Origin: Microbacterium sp. RU33B
GTDB lineage: Bacteria > Actinomycetota > Actinomycetes > Actinomycetales > Microbacteriaceae
Length of the DNA: 64,000 nucleotides
Direction of reading: 5' to 3'
NCBI RefSeq assembly: GCF_900155915.1
Contig: NZ_FTPO01000001.1
Location: forward strand, 1,488,001 to 1,552,000
Made by a program: the position numbers and the translations under genes. The notes below the pieces were generated by a model that was not told where the DNA came from, made no database searches, and was given only the letters and a program-made list of their open reading frames with translations. Positions within the stretch are counted from its first letter, which is position 1; each line of letters begins with the position of its first letter. This document shows positions 1 through 12,110 of the stretch, piece by piece.

Positions 1-92
1 CGGCGGGTGCCGACGTCGTCCTCGTGGGCGAAGCACTCGTGACCAACGACCCGCTGGCGACGCTCGCGGCATTCCTGGAGGCCGGAACATGA
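1..92 (+). CDS. trpC: Indole-3-glycerol phosphate synthase, C-terminal end (partial)
   Basis: Only the last 29 codons are present; the gene enters from the left edge. The frame reads [16 protein letters not shown] and then ends AGT-stop, which matches the end of the TrpC barrel, where the phosphate-binding GxxxxLVGE segment lies. TrpC makes indole-3-glycerol phosphate, the substrate that TrpA cleaves. Its TGA stop overlaps the ATG of trpB (ATGA), so translation is probably coupled. The identification rests on this short motif plus position before trpB and trpA. Confidence 0.85.
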   Translation, partial: AGADVVLVGEALVTNDPLATLAAFLEAGT

Positions 93-1348
93 GTCTGCGC
101 GACGAGAAGGGCCCGTACTTCGGCGATTTCGGCGGGCGCTACATGCCCGAATCGCTCATCGCGGCGATCGACGAGCTGACCGAGGTCTACGAGACGGCGA
201 TCGCCGATCCGTCGTTCCGGTCCGAGCTCGCGGGGCTCCTGCACTCCTACGCCGGCCGTCCCTCGGCGATCACCGAGGTGCCGCGCTTCGCGGCGCACGC
301 CGGCGGCGCCCGGGTCTTCCTCAAGCGCGAAGACCTCAACCACACGGGCTCGCACAAGATCAACAACGTGCTCGGACAGGCGCTGCTCACCAAGCGGCTC
401 GGCAAGACCCGGGTGATCGCCGAGACCGGCGCAGGCCAGCACGGCGTGGCGACCGCCACGGCGGCGGCGCTGTTCGGCTTCGACTGCACGATCTACATGG
501 GCGAGGTCGACACCGAGCGTCAGGCCCTCAACGTCGCGCGCATGCGTCTGCTCGGCGCCGAGGTGGTCCCCGTCACGACCGGGTCGCGCACGCTCAAGGA
601 CGCGATCAACGACGCGTACCGCGACTGGGTGGCCTCGGTCGAGACCACGAACTACATCTTCGGCACGGCGGCCGGTCCGCACCCGTTCCCCGCCATGGTG
701 CGCGACTTCCAGAAGATCATCGGCGAAGAGGCGCGTCAGCAGCTCCTCGACGAACTCGGCCGGCTCCCGGATGTCGTGCTCGCCTGCGTCGGCGGCGGAT
801 CGAACGCGATCGGCATGTTCGACGCCTTCCTCGACGACGCCGATGTGAAGCTCTACGGCGTGGAGGCGGCCGGCGACGGCGTCGACACCCCACGGCACGC
901 GGCGTCGATCGAACGCGGTCGCCCGGGCGTGCTGCACGGCGCCAAGACCTTCGTGCTGCAGGACGAAGACGGCCAGACGGTGGAGTCTCATTCGATCTCC
1001 GCGGGTCTCGACTATCCCGGTGTCGGACCCGAGCACGCCTGGCTCTCGTCGATCGGCCGCGCGGAGTACATACCCGCCACCGACGACGAGGCGATGCAGG
1101 CTCTGCGCCTCCTGTCCGAGACCGAGGGCATCATCCCCGCCATCGAGTCCGCGCACGCTTTGGCCGGGGCCCTGCGCATCGGCCGCGAGCTCGGCCCCGA
1201 CGCCGTCCTCGCCGTGTGCCTGAGCGGCCGCGGCGATAAGGACATGGACACCGCCGCACGCTACTTCAGCCTGTACGACGCGGGCGCCGAGCCCGTGATC
1301 GAGCCTCCCGCGGACGATGCCGCCAAGGGCGAGGGAGTCGAGCTGTGA
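89..1348 (+). CDS. trpB: Tryptophan synthase beta subunit
   Basis: TrpB joins indole to serine with pyridoxal phosphate to make tryptophan. The protein has 419 residues. Residues 84-94 read [11 protein letters not shown], with K90 as the PLP lysine, and GGGSNAIG near residue 230 is the phosphate-binding loop. The start overlaps the trpC stop by four bases, and the trpA start overlaps its own stop, so the three genes form a tightly coupled unit. The last 15-20 residues, rich in Ala, Glu and Pro, form a short extension beyond the usual end of the fold. No internal promoter or attenuator is visible; any trp leader would lie outside the window. Confidence 0.98.
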   Translation: MSLRDEKGPYFGDFGGRYMPESLIAAIDELTEVYETAIADPSFRSELAGLLHSYAGRPSAITEVPRFAAHAGGARVFLKREDLNHTGSHKINNVLGQALLTKRLGKTRVIAETGAGQHGVATATAAALFGFDCTIYMGEVDTERQALNVARMRLLGAEVVPVTTGSRTLKDAINDAYRDWVASVETTNYIFGTAAGPHPFPAMVRDFQKIIGEEARQQLLDELGRLPDVVLACVGGGSNAIGMFDAFLDDADVKLYGVEAAGDGVDTPRHAASIERGRPGVLHGAKTFVLQDEDGQTVESHSISAGLDYPGVGPEHAWLSSIGRAEYIPATDDEAMQALRLLSETEGIIPAIESAHALAGALRIGRELGPDAVLAVCLSGRGDKDMDTAARYFSLYDAGAEPVIEPPADDAAKGEGVEL

Positions 1349-2136
1349 GCCGCGTCGCCGACGCCATCGATGCAGCCAGGTCCGAAGGGCGCGGCGCGTT
1401 CGTCGGCTACCTGCCGCTCGGATTCCCCGACCTGCAGACGAGCATCGACGCAGCCGTCACCCTCGCCGAGAACGGCGTCGACATCCTCGAGCTCGGCCCG
1501 CCGTACTCCGACCCGGTGATGGACGGCACCGTCATCCAGGAGGCCACGCAGACGGCGCTGGCGGGCGGATTCCGCCTGCGCGACGTGTTCACGGCGATCC
1601 GCGAGATCACCGCCCGCGTGGATATCCCGGTGCTCGTCATGACGTATTGGAACCCCGTCCTGCAGTACGGCGTCGACGCCTACGCCGACGACCTCGCCGC
1701 CGCCGGGGGAGCAGGACTCATCACCCCCGACATCACGCCGGAGTCGGCGGCCGACTGGATCGCGGCGAGCGAGCGCACCGGCCTCGACCGCATCTTCCTC
1801 GCCGCACCGACCTCCACCGACGAGCGGCTGCGCCTCATCGTGGAGAACTCCACCGGCTTCGTCTACACCGTCTCCACGATGGGCATCACGGGGGAGCGGG
1901 CGGAGCTGGATGCCGCGGCCCGCACGCTCGTCGCCCGCCTCCGGGAGCACGGCTGCGCACACGCGTGCGTGGGGATCGGCATCTCGACGGCCGATCAGAT
2001 CGGCGGCGTCGTGGCGTACGCCGACGGCGCGATCGTGGGCACGGCGCTGGTGCGCGCGCTCCGCGACGGCGGGCTCGACGGGCTCGCCGCCACCACGCGG
2101 GCGCTCGCCGCGGGCACTCCGCTCGCCGCGAACTAG
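1345..2136 (+). CDS. trpA: Tryptophan synthase alpha subunit
   Basis: TrpA cleaves indole-3-glycerol phosphate to indole and glyceraldehyde 3-phosphate and passes indole to TrpB through the complex tunnel. The 263-residue length is standard. Residues 49-60 ([12 protein letters not shown]) carry the two catalytic acids, E49 and D60. The start is GTG, overlapping the trpB stop as GTGA. The last gene of the trp cluster in this window; lgt follows after about 50 bases, as in other Microbacteriaceae and mycobacteria. Confidence 0.97.
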   Translation: MSRVADAIDAARSEGRGAFVGYLPLGFPDLQTSIDAAVTLAENGVDILELGPPYSDPVMDGTVIQEATQTALAGGFRLRDVFTAIREITARVDIPVLVMTYWNPVLQYGVDAYADDLAAAGGAGLITPDITPESAADWIAASERTGLDRIFLAAPTSTDERLRLIVENSTGFVYTVSTMGITGERAELDAAARTLVARLREHGCAHACVGIGISTADQIGGVVAYADGAIVGTALVRALRDGGLDGLAATTRALAAGTPLAAN

Positions 2137-2188
2137 ACTCTCTCCCGTCGGCGATCCGTCGGCGCTCCCCAGCAAGGACCACGTCTTC

Positions 2189-3157
2189 ATGATGAACGCC
2201 GCACTCACCGTCGTCGCCAGCATCCCGAGCCCGCCCGTGAGCTCGTTCCAGATCGGCCCCTTCACGCTGCACATCTACGCGCTGTGCATCATCACGGGGA
2301 TCATCGCGGCCGCCCTCCTCACCAACCGGCGTCTCACCCGTCGCGGCGCCGAGCCGTGGGTCGTGCTCGACATCTGCCTTCTCGCCGTGCCGCTCGCCAT
2401 CGTCGGCGCCCGGATCTACCACGTGCTCACCCACTGGGGCTTCTACTTCGGCGAGGGCGCGAACCCCTGGTCGGCGTTCTTCATCTGGGAGGGCGGCATC
2501 GCGATCTACGGCGCCCTCATCGGCGGCGCGATCGGCGCCTGGCTCGGATGCCGGTGGACCGGCATCCGCTTCACCGCCTTCGCCGACGCGCTCGCACCCG
2601 GACTCCTGCTCGCCCAGGCGATCGGCCGGTTCGGCAACTGGTTCAACCAGGAGCTGTTCGGCCTGCCGACCGACGTCCCGTGGGGCCTCGAGATCGACTA
2701 CCCGAACTCCGCGTGGCCCGTGGGTCTGCCCGAGGGCACGCTGTTCCACCCCACGTTCCTCTACGAGGTCATCTGGAACGTGTTCGGCGTGGCTGTGCTC
2801 CTGTGGGCCGGACGCCGCTTCCTGCTGCAGTGGGGACGCCTGTTCGGCCTGTACCTCATCTGGTACAGCGCGGGCCGCATCGTGTGGGAGTCCATCCGCC
2901 TCGATCCCAGCGACATCATCCTCGGCATCCGCACCAACGTGTGGGCCGCCATCATCGGCGTCGTGCTGGGTCTGGTCATCCTGATCGTGCAGAAGAAGCG
3001 CCACACCGGCCTCGAGCCGTCACCGTACGTGCCGGGCCGCGAATGGAAGCCCGAGGGGGCTGTACAATCGCAGAACACGAACGACTTCGTCGATCTCAGC
3101 GACCCGAGCGAAGAAGTCACCGCAGGCACCGCCACAAGCACTGTCGCCACGAAGTAA
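2189..3157 (+). CDS. lgt: Prolipoprotein diacylglyceryl transferase
   Basis: Lgt moves the diacylglyceryl group of phosphatidylglycerol onto the lipobox cysteine of prolipoproteins, the first step of lipoprotein maturation in the membrane. The protein is 322 residues with about seven membrane segments; residues 146-158 hold the Lgt signature [13 protein letters not shown]. The frame is open far upstream into trpA, but the first credible start is the tandem ATG ATG at 2189/2192, just before the predicted N-terminal segment, with AAGGA about ten bases upstream. The last 50 residues are a charged cytoplasmic tail. The next step of the pathway, Lnt, is encoded at 40 kb in this window. Confidence 0.95.
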   Translation: MMNAALTVVASIPSPPVSSFQIGPFTLHIYALCIITGIIAAALLTNRRLTRRGAEPWVVLDICLLAVPLAIVGARIYHVLTHWGFYFGEGANPWSAFFIWEGGIAIYGALIGGAIGAWLGCRWTGIRFTAFADALAPGLLLAQAIGRFGNWFNQELFGLPTDVPWGLEIDYPNSAWPVGLPEGTLFHPTFLYEVIWNVFGVAVLLWAGRRFLLQWGRLFGLYLIWYSAGRIVWESIRLDPSDIILGIRTNVWAAIIGVVLGLVILIVQKKRHTGLEPSPYVPGREWKPEGAVQSQNTNDFVDLSDPSEEVTAGTATSTVATK

Positions 3158-3227
3158 TCGCTGGGTCCCCCCGACCAGCACGGGCCGACGTCGTCCCATC
3201 TTGAATTTCAACGTGAGGACGGTAGCA

Positions 3228-6200
3228 ATGCCTTCGAGCCCCCGTCACGGCTCCGGCGAGTCCGGTTCGGCATCCTTTCCCCCCCGCCAGGGCATGTACA
3301 ACCCGGCGTTCGAGAAGGACGCCTGCGGTCTGGCGATGGTCGCCACGCTCCGCGGCGAGCCCGGGCATGACATCATCGAGCTGGCGCTGACCGCGCTGCG
3401 CAATCTCGAGCACCGCGGTGCGATCGGCTCCGACGCGGGCACGGGCGACGGTGCGGGCATCCTGACCCAGATGCCGGATGCCTTCCTCCGCGCCGTCGTC
3501 GACTTCGACCTCCCGCCCGTCGGCGAGTACGCCGCCGGCATGATCTTCCTGCCGCGCGACGACGACGCGCGCGCGGCGCAGAAGGCCGGCATCGAGCGGA
3601 TCGCGGCGAGCGAGGGCATCGAGGTGCTCGGCTGGCGCGACGTGCCCACCGCCGAGGAGAACCTCGGCAAGCTCGCGTTCCGGGCACGGCCCGTGTTCGA
3701 GCAGCTGTTCGTCTCGCGACCCGCCGTCGGAGACGCCCCCGCACTGTCGGGCATCGACCTCGACCGCCGTGTGTACCGGCTCCGCAAGCGCGCCCGTCAC
3801 GAGATCGACGCGTACTTCGTGTCGCTCTCGAGCCGCACGCTCGGCTACAAGGGCATGGTCACGACGCTCCAGCTCGAGCCGTTCTACCCCGACCTCTCCG
3901 ACGAGCGCTTCGCGTCGGAGCTCGCCGTCGTTCACTCGCGGTACTCCACCAACACGTTCCCGTCGTGGCCGCTCGCGCAGCCGCTGCGCATGCTGGCCCA
4001 CAACGGCGAGATCAACACGGTCAACGGCAACCGCAACTGGATGCGCGCGCGTCAGTCGCAGCTGGAGTCGGAGCTGCTCGGAGACATCCGTCCGCTCCTG
4101 CCGATCTGCACCGAGGGCGCGAGCGACTCCGCCTCGTTCGACGAGGTGCTCGAGCTGCTCACCCTCACCGGTCGCAGCCTCCCGCACGCCGTGCTCATGA
4201 TGGTGCCCGAGGCGTACGAGAAGCAGGTTGACGTGCCCGCCGACCTGCGGGCGTTCTACGACTACCACTCGCTGCAGATGGAGCCGTGGGACGGCCCCGC
4301 CGCCCTCATCTTCACCGACGGCACGCTCGTCGGCGCGACGCTGGACCGCAATGGTCTGCGCCCGGGCCGCTGGACCGAGACCACCGACGGCCTCATCGTG
4401 ATCGGCAGCGAGACGGGCGTGCTCGACATCGCGCCCGAACGCATCAAGCGCCGCGGGCGCCTCCGTCCCGGACGCATGTTCCTCGTCGACACCGCCCAGG
4501 GCCGCGTCATCGAGGACGACGAGATCAAGGCCGACCTCGCCGCGATGCACCCGTGGCAGCAGTGGCTCGACGAGGGTCGCGTTCAGTTGAAGGACCTGCC
4601 CGAGCGCGAGCACATCGTGCACCCGATCGCCTCGATCACGCGCCGGCAGCGCACGTTCGGATACACCGAGGAAGAGGTCCGCATCCTCCTCACCCCGATG
4701 GGCCAGACCGGTGCCGAGCCGCTCGGCGCCATGGGCTCCGATACGCCCATCGCGGTGCTGAGCGACCGCCCGCACCTGCTGTTCGACTACTTCACGCAGC
4801 AGTTCGCGCAGGTCACGAACCCGCCGCTGGACTCGATCCGCGAAGAGGTCGTCACGAGCCTGCGCTCGGGCCTGGGCCCGGAGCGGAACCTGCTGTCGTG
4901 GGGGCCCGAGCACACCAAGAACGTGACGCTCGACTTCCCCGTCATCGACAACGACGAGCTCGCGAAGATCCAGCACATCGAACGGGCGCTGCCCGACCGC
5001 ACGGCCATCACCATCAAGGGCCTGTACCACTTCGATCAGGGGTCCGGCGCCATGCGCGCGCGCCTGGACGAGATCTGCGCCGAGGTGGATGCCGCGATCG
5101 AGGACGGCGTGGAGTTCATCGTCCTGAGCGACCGCGACTCCAACAAGGACCTGGTGCCGATCCCGTCGCTGCTGCTCGTGGCCGCGGTGCACCATCACCT
5201 CATCCGCCGCGAGACGCGCATGAAAGTCGGCCTCGTGGTCGAAGCCGGCGACGTGCGCGAAGTGCACCACGTCGCGACGCTCCTCGGGTACGGCGCCTCC
5301 GCGGTCAACCCGTACCTCGCGATGGAGACCGTCGAGTACCTCGTGCGCACCGGCTTCATCACGGGGATCACCCCCGAGAAGGCCGTGCGCAACGTCATCT
5401 ACGCGCTCGGCAAGGGCGTGCTGAAGATCATGTCGAAGATGGGTGTGTCGACGGTGTCGTCCTACGCCGGCGCCCAGGCCTTCGAGGCCGTCGGTCTCAG
5501 CCAGGAGCTCGTCGACGCGTACTTCACGGGCACCGAGACCAAGCTCGGCGGCATCGGGATCGAGGAGATCTCGCGGGAGAACCAGGCGCGGCACGACTTC
5601 GCGTATCCCGAAGACGGGGCCGTGCGCGCCCACGAGCGCCTGTGGACGGGCGGCGAGTACCAGTGGCGGCGCGACGGCACCCCGCATCTGTTCAACCCCG
5701 ACACGGTCTTCCGGCTGCAGCACTCCACGCGCACGCGTCGGTACGACATCTTCCGCGAGTACACGAAGCTCATCGACGACCAGGCGGCCGAGCTCAAGAC
5801 CCTCCGCGGCATGTTCCGCCTCAAGACCGGCGAGCGGCCTCCGGTGCCGCTCGACGAGGTCGAGTCGGTCTCGTCGATCGTGAAGCGCTTCTCCACCGGT
5901 GCGATGAGCTACGGCTCGATCTCGAAGGAGGCGCACGAGACGCTCGCCATCGCGATGAACAGCATCGGCGCGAAGTCGAACACGGGCGAGGGCGGCGAAG
6001 ACCTCGACCGGCTCCTCGACCCCGAGCGGCGCAGCGCGATCAAGCAGGTCGCCTCCGGCCGATTCGGCGTCACGAGCATGTACCTCACGCACGCCGACGA
6101 CATCCAGATCAAGCTCGCGCAGGGCGCCAAGCCCGGCGAGGGCGGGCAGCTGCCGCCGGGCAAGGTGTACCCGTGGATCGCGCGCACGCGCGGCGGCACC

Positions 6201-7806
6201 GCGGGCGTCGGACTCATCTCGCCCCCGCCTCATCACGACATCTACTCGATCGAAGACCTCAAGCAGCTGATCTTCGACCTCAAGCGCGCCAACCCGAAGG
6301 CGCGCATCCACGTCAAGCTCGTCAGCCAGTCGGGAATCGGCGCGGTCGCCGCCGGCACCGCGAAGGCCCTCGCCGACGTGATCCTCGTGTCGGGCTACGA
6401 CGGCGGAACGGGCGCGAGCCCGCTGAACTCGCTCAAGCACGCGGGAACGCCGTGGGAGCTCGGCCTGGCCGAGACGCAGCAGACGCTCATGCTCAACGGC
6501 ATGCGCGACCGCGTCGTGGTGCAGGCCGACGGCCAGCTCAAGACGGGACGCGACGTCATCGTCGCCGCTCTGCTCGGAGCCGAGGAGTTCGGCTTCGCGA
6601 CCACGGCGCTCGTGGTGGAGGGCTGCATCATGATGCGCGTCTGCCACCTCGACACGTGTCCCGTCGGTGTCGCGACGCAGAACCCGGTGCTGCGCTCGCG
6701 CTTCTCCGGCAAGCCGGAGTTCGTCGTCAACTTCATGGAGTTCATCGCCGAAGAGGTGCGCGAGTACCTCGCCGAGCTCGGATTCCGCACGCTCGACGAG
6801 GCGATCGGCCGCTCCGAGCTGCTCGACGTGCAGAGCGCGGTCTGGCACTGGAAGGCCTCCGGCCTCGACCTCGCGCCGATCCTGCAGGGTCCGGACTTCG
6901 CCGACGACGAGCCGCGGCGCAACGCCCGCGCGCAGGATCACGAGCTCGACGAGCACTTCGACGTGCAGCTCATCGAGCGCGCGCAGGAGGTCATCGCCCA
7001 CGGCGGTCACATCGAGATCGATCTGCCCGTGCGCAACACCGCGCGCGCGGTCGGAACGATGCTCGGCCACCACGTGACGCTCGCGCACGGTGAGAACGGC
7101 CTGCCGTCCGGCTCGATCGTGGTGAACCTGACGGGATCGGCGGGACAGTCGTTCGGCGCGTTCATGCCCGCCGGCATCCTGCTGCGGCTCGAGGGCGACT
7201 CCAACGACTACGTCGGCAAGGGGCTCTCGGGCGGACAGATCGTCGTGCGTCCGCCGCGCAGCGCGAACTTCGACGCGTCGAAGAACGTCATCGCCGGCAA
7301 CGTGATCGGCTACGGCGCGACGCAGGGCACGATGTTCCTGCGCGGCGTCGTGGGGGAGCGGTTCTTCGTCCGCAACTCCGGGGCGACCGCGGTCGTCGAG
7401 GGCGTGGGCGACCACGCGCTGGAGTACATGACCGGCGGTCTCGCCGTCATCCTCGGGTCGACGGGTCGGAACCTCGGCGCCGGGATGTCGGGCGGCACCG
7501 CCTACATCTACAAGCTCGACGAGCGGCTCGTGAACCGCGAGGCCCTGGCCTCCGGCGAACTCGAGCTCGGCGCGCTCGGATCGGGCGACGCCGAGATCCT
7601 GCGCGACCTGCTCGCGCAGCACGTGGCAGAGACCGATTCGACGCTCGCGCAGGCTCTCCTCGACGACTTCGAGGCCGAGCTCGACAATTTCGTCCGCGTC
7701 ATGCCCCGCGATTACGCGGCGGTTCTGCGGACTCGCCAGGATGCCGTGGCCGAGGGGCTCGACCCCGACGGCGATGTCGTCTGGAGCCGCATCATGGAGG
7801 TGACAG

Positions 7807-7814
<8 letters not shown>
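3228..7814 (+). CDS. gltB: Glutamate synthase (NADPH) large subunit
   Basis: GltB takes ammonia from glutamine and, with 2-oxoglutarate, makes glutamate. About 1528 residues, the normal size. The order is an N-terminal type II glutamine amidotransferase domain, a central domain, the FMN-binding synthase barrel and a C-terminal beta-helix. The sequence [12 protein letters not shown] near residue 31 shows that C33 becomes the N-terminal nucleophile after propeptide cleavage. [16 protein letters not shown] near residue 1140 supplies cysteines of the 3Fe-4S cluster. The ATG at 3228 is preferred to an in-frame TTG at 3201 because GTGAGGAC lies about eight bases before it. It overlaps gltD by eight bases. 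Confidence 0.97.
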
Positions 7815-9273
<1,459 letters not shown>

Positions 9274-9276
<3 letters not shown>

Positions 9277-9292
9277 GCTGGAAGCGCTTCCA
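9274..9292 (+). promoter_or_regulatory. pyk promoter -10 and LacI-type palindromic operator
   Basis: TAGGCT at 9274-9279 fits the actinobacterial TANNNT -10 hexamer and begins with the stop codon of gltD. It runs directly into TGGAAGCGCTTCCA at 9279-9292, a perfect 14-base palindrome of the LacI/GalR/CcpA operator type with the central CG. The expected start site falls inside the palindrome, so a bound regulator would block initiation of the 36-base pyk leader. The palindrome is seen directly; the regulator is unknown. Confidence 0.6.
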
Positions 9293-9322
9293 CACCCACT
9301 CTGATCGGAGCAACACCCCCAA

Positions 9323-10765
9323 ATGAGACGCGCAAAGATCGTCGCAACTCTTGGTCCCGCCACCGGCTCGTACGAGATGATCCGCGCGATCATCGACGCC
9401 GGTGTCGACGTGGCCCGCTTGAACCTCAGCCACGGCGACTACTCCGAGCACGAGGCGCGCTTCGCCAACGTGCGCAAGGCCGCAGACGACGCCGGTCGTC
9501 CGGTCGCGATCCTCGTCGACCTGCAGGGTCCGAAGATCCGCCTCGGCAAGTTCGAGAACGGCCCGCACCAGCTGGCCGAAGGCGACATCTTCAAGATCAC
9601 CACCGACGACATCCTCGGCACGAAGGAGATCGTCTCCACGACGTTCAAGGGCCTCCCGGGCGACGTGAAGCCGGGAGACTTCCTCCTCATCGACGACGGC
9701 AAGGTCCGCGTCGAGGTCGTCGAGGTCGACGGTCCGGTCGTCACGACGAAGGTCATCGTGGCCGGCGCCGTCTCGAACAACAAGGGCATCAACCTGCCCG
9801 GCGTGGCCGTCAGCGTCCCCGCGCTCAGCGAGAAGGACGAAGCCGACCTCCGCTGGGGCCTGCGCACCGGGGCGGACCTCATCGCCCTCTCCTTCGTGCG
9901 CGACGCGAAGGACGTCCAGCGCGTGCGCGTCATCATGGCCGAGGAGGGGCGCCACATCCCCGTCATCGCCAAGATCGAGAAGCCGCAGGCGGTCGAGAAC
10001 CTCGAGGAGATCATCGACGCCTTCGACGGCATCATGGTCGCCCGCGGCGATCTGGGCGTGGAGCTGCCCCTCGAGGCCGTGCCGATCGTGCAGAAGCGCG
10101 CCGTCGAGCTGTGCCGCCGCATGGCCAAGCCCGTCATCGTGGCGACGCAGATGCTCGAATCGATGATCGAGAACCCGGTGCCCACGCGCGCCGAGACGAG
10201 CGACGTCGCCAATGCCGTGCTCGACGGCGCGGATGCCGTCATGCTCTCCGGCGAGACCAGCGTCGGCGCCTACCCGGTCGGCGTCGTGGAGACCATGGCC
10301 CGCATCGTCGACTCCACGGAGGAGCACGGCCTCGACCGCATCCTCCCGCTGACGACGAAGCCCCGCACGCAGGGCGGCGCGATCACGCTGGCCGCGATGG
10401 AGGTCGCCGACTTCGTCGACGCGAAGTACCTCTGCATCTTCACCGAGTCGGGAGACACGGCTCGCCGCATGTCGCGTCTGCGTCCGCGCATCCCGATGGT
10501 CGCCTTCGCGGTCGAGCCGGCGATCCGTCGCCGCATGGCGCTCACGTGGGGCGTCGTGTCGACCCTCGTCGAGCACGTGACCCACACCGACCGCATGTTC
10601 ATCCAGGTGGACGACTACTTCCTCTCGAACGACCTCGCGAAGGTCGGCGACAAGGTCGTCGTGATCTCGGGATCCCCTCCCGGAATCATCGGCTCGACCA
10701 ACGACATCCGCATCCACAAGATCGGCGACGCGGTGCACGGCGCCGCCCCGGTCTATCGCGAGTAG
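9323..10765 (+). CDS. pyk: Pyruvate kinase
   Basis: Converts phosphoenolpyruvate and ADP to pyruvate and ATP, the last step of glycolysis. The 480 residues start MRRAKIVATLGPA and include the family signature VIAKIEKPQAVEN near residue 213, the VARGDLGVE loop, ATQMLESM, and a C-terminal allosteric domain. The gene probably has its own promoter in the gltD end (TAGGCT at 9274) with a palindromic operator at the start site. A perfect 16-bp hairpin ends the transcript at 10781-10816. Confidence 0.97.
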   Translation: MRRAKIVATLGPATGSYEMIRAIIDAGVDVARLNLSHGDYSEHEARFANVRKAADDAGRPVAILVDLQGPKIRLGKFENGPHQLAEGDIFKITTDDILGTKEIVSTTFKGLPGDVKPGDFLLIDDGKVRVEVVEVDGPVVTTKVIVAGAVSNNKGINLPGVAVSVPALSEKDEADLRWGLRTGADLIALSFVRDAKDVQRVRVIMAEEGRHIPVIAKIEKPQAVENLEEIIDAFDGIMVARGDLGVELPLEAVPIVQKRAVELCRRMAKPVIVATQMLESMIENPVPTRAETSDVANAVLDGADAVMLSGETSVGAYPVGVVETMARIVDSTEEHGLDRILPLTTKPRTQGGAITLAAMEVADFVDAKYLCIFTESGDTARRMSRLRPRIPMVAFAVEPAIRRRMALTWGVVSTLVEHVTHTDRMFIQVDDYFLSNDLAKVGDKVVVISGSPPGIIGSTNDIRIHKIGDAVHGAAPVYRE

Positions 10766-10773
10766 TCGGACGT

Positions 10774-10802
10774 CTGACAGGAACGGTCGCGCTCAGTAGG
10801 CT
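10774..10802 (+). promoter_or_regulatory. Promoter nested in the pyk terminator
   Basis: CTGACA at 10774-10779, a 17-base spacer, then TAGGCT at 10797-10802 forms a good sigma-A-like promoter for the downstream membrane protein. The spacer is exactly the left arm of the pyk terminator hairpin, and the -10 covers its TAGG loop. The predicted leader is about 30 bases and contains GCGGAGG before the ATG at 10839. Confidence 0.55.
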
Positions 10803-10816
10803 GAGCGCGACCGTTC
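10781..10816 (+). terminator. Hairpin terminator of pyk
   Basis: GAACGGTCGCGCTCAG at 10781-10796 and its exact reverse complement at 10801-10816 form a perfect 16-bp stem with a four-base TAGG loop, followed by TGTTT. It lies 15 bases after the pyk stop. Because the arms are perfect, the DNA itself is also a 36-base near-palindrome around the -10 of the next gene. Confidence 0.85.
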
Positions 10817-10838
10817 TGTTTCCGCGCGGAGGTGCGTC

Positions 10839-11228
10839 ATGGTCTTCTGGGACTTCTTCCTGCTGCTGCTGACGATGGTGTACGTGATCTCGTACTTCTT
10901 CGTCGTGGTGTTCGTCATCATCGACCTGTTCCGCGACGACGCCATGAACGGCTGGGGCAAGGCGCTGTGGATCATCGCGCTCGTCTTCGTGCCGTTCCTC
11001 ACGGCGCTCGTGTACGTGATCGCGCGGGGGAGCGGGATGGCGGCACGGGCCAACTCCTCGCGGGTGCGCTCCGCGCCCGAGAACGACTCCTATCGACCGC
11101 GGGCGTCCGCGAGCCCGTCCGACGACATCGCGCGGGCCCAGGCGCTCCTGGACGCGGGCACGATCTCACAGGGCGAGTTCGACGCCCTCAAGAGCAAGGC
11201 CCTCGGGAACCAGTTCTTCGGGGCCTGA
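10839..11228 (+). CDS. Small membrane protein with PLDc_N-like and SHOCT segments
   Basis: A 129-residue protein. Two hydrophobic segments (about residues 4-29 and 42-63, the second in the context WGKALWIIALVFVPFLTAL) form a PLDc_N-type membrane hairpin. A polar Ser/Arg/Pro linker follows. The last 30 residues (ARAQALLDAGTISQGEFDALKSKAL) are a SHOCT domain, a short C-terminal oligomerisation element. Function is unknown; such proteins are common in Microbacteriaceae. The start has GGAGG about six bases upstream. Transcription probably comes from the promoter embedded in the pyk terminator. Confidence 0.85.
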   Translation: MVFWDFFLLLLTMVYVISYFFVVVFVIIDLFRDDAMNGWGKALWIIALVFVPFLTALVYVIARGSGMAARANSSRVRSAPENDSYRPRASASPSDDIARAQALLDAGTISQGEFDALKSKALGNQFFGA

Positions 11229-11234
11229 GCCGCG

Positions 11235-11258
11235 GCCGTCGGCCGATCGGTCGGCGGC
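11235..11258 (+). terminator. Possible hairpin terminator after the PLDc_N/SHOCT gene
   Basis: GCCGTCGGCC, loop GATC, GGTCGGCGGC. All ten pairs form in rightward RNA if two G-U pairs are allowed, whereas two become mismatches in leftward RNA, so it suits the rightward gene that ends at 11228 better than the leftward tRNA. No U-tract is visible, so it is tentative. Confidence 0.45.
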
Positions 11259-11263
11259 GCACG

Positions 11264-11346
11264 TGCCGGTGGTGGGAGTCGAACCCACACGCCCTTTCGG
11301 GCAACCGAGTTTGAGTCGGTCGCGTCTGCCATTCCGCCACACCGGC
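11264..11346 (-). tRNA. tRNA-Leu (anticodon CAA)
   Basis: Read leftward, the 83-base sequence begins GCCGGTGTGGCGGAATGG and ends with the pairing strand CACCGGC plus discriminator A. The anticodon stem ACCGA/TCGGT encloses CTCAAAC, giving anticodon CAA for UUG codons. A long variable arm (GCCCGAAAGGGC) marks it as a class II leucine tRNA, and GGTTCGACTCC is the T-loop. The CCA end is not encoded. Confidence 0.95.
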
Positions 11347-11453
11347 GCGCCGGGAGCAGGCTCCCGCACGTCGGCTCCGACGATACCGCAGGGTCGGCGT
11401 CTCCGAACGCGGCCCCGGGGCGGGGCGCCTGCACCGCGGCGTCGGCCATACCG

Positions 11454-11465
11454 TAGGATTCAAAG
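11454..11465 (+). promoter_or_regulatory. Leaderless promoter of the ANTAR regulator
   Basis: TAGGAT at 11454-11459 followed by six bases and then the GTG start at 11466. This spacing puts the expected transcription start at or next to the first base of the start codon. No Shine-Dalgarno sequence is present. Confidence 0.55.
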
Positions 11466-12086
11466 GTGACTGAGCCCATCGAGCCCACCGTGCCTACGGC
11501 ATCCGCACCGCGTCGCGTGGTCGTCGCAGAGGACGAGTCCCTCATCCGTCTCGACATCGTCGAGATCCTCCGCGACAACGGCTTCGACGTCGTCGGCGAA
11601 GCGGGCGACGGAGAGACCGCGGTGCAGCTGGCCACCGAGCTGCGTCCCGACCTGGTCATCATGGACGTCAAGATGCCTCAGCTCGACGGCATCTCGGCCG
11701 CGGAGCGGCTCAGCAAGAACCACATCGCGCCCGTCGTGCTGCTGACCGCCTTCAGCCAGAAGGAGCTCGTCGAGCGTGCGAGCGAGGCCGGCGCACTCGC
11801 GTACGTCGTCAAGCCGTTCACCCCGAACGACCTCCTGCCCGCGATCGAGATCGCCCTGGCCCGCTACGAGCAGATCATCACGCTCGAGGCCGAGGTCGCC
11901 GACATGGTCGAGCGCTTCGAGACCCGCAAGCTCGTCGACCGGGCGAAGGGCCTCCTCAACGAGAAGATGGGCCTGTCCGAGCCCGAGGCCTTCCGCTGGA
12001 TCCAGAAGGCCTCGATGGATCGCCGACTGACGATGCAGGATGTCGCGAAGGCGATCATCGAGCAGCTCGCGCCCAAGAAGGACTGA
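11466..12086 (+). CDS. pdtaR: ANTAR-domain response regulator, PdtaR-like
   Basis: A 206-residue regulator. The receiver domain (about residues 16-130) has the acidic pair in VVVAEDESL, phospho-acceptor D67 in VIMDVKMP, the Thr of LLTAF and the Lys of VVKPF. The C-terminal ANTAR domain (about 145-200, LVDRAKGLLNEKMG) binds RNA hairpins and acts as a transcription antiterminator when phosphorylated. PdtaR in mycobacteria is paired with the kinase PdtaS, which is not encoded here. The GTG start follows a TAGGAT -10 by six bases. An 11-bp hairpin ends the gene. Location next to polA is common in actinobacteria. Confidence 0.9.
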   Translation: MTEPIEPTVPTASAPRRVVVAEDESLIRLDIVEILRDNGFDVVGEAGDGETAVQLATELRPDLVIMDVKMPQLDGISAAERLSKNHIAPVVLLTAFSQKELVERASEAGALAYVVKPFTPNDLLPAIEIALARYEQIITLEAEVADMVERFETRKLVDRAKGLLNEKMGLSEPEAFRWIQKASMDRRLTMQDVAKAIIEQLAPKKD

Positions 12087-12110
12087 GCGCGCTTCACGCT
12101 CGACGTCGAG

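Noticed and set aside
3063..3068. TACAAT inside the end of lgt as a gltB promoter
   Set aside because: A good -10 by itself, but no -35 lies at a suitable distance and it would imply a leader of about 150 bases; not strong enough to list.
3201..3227. TTG at 3201 as the gltB start
   Set aside because: The ATG at 3228 has a clear GTGAGGAC at the right spacing, and the extra nine residues are not needed because the propeptide is removed anyway.
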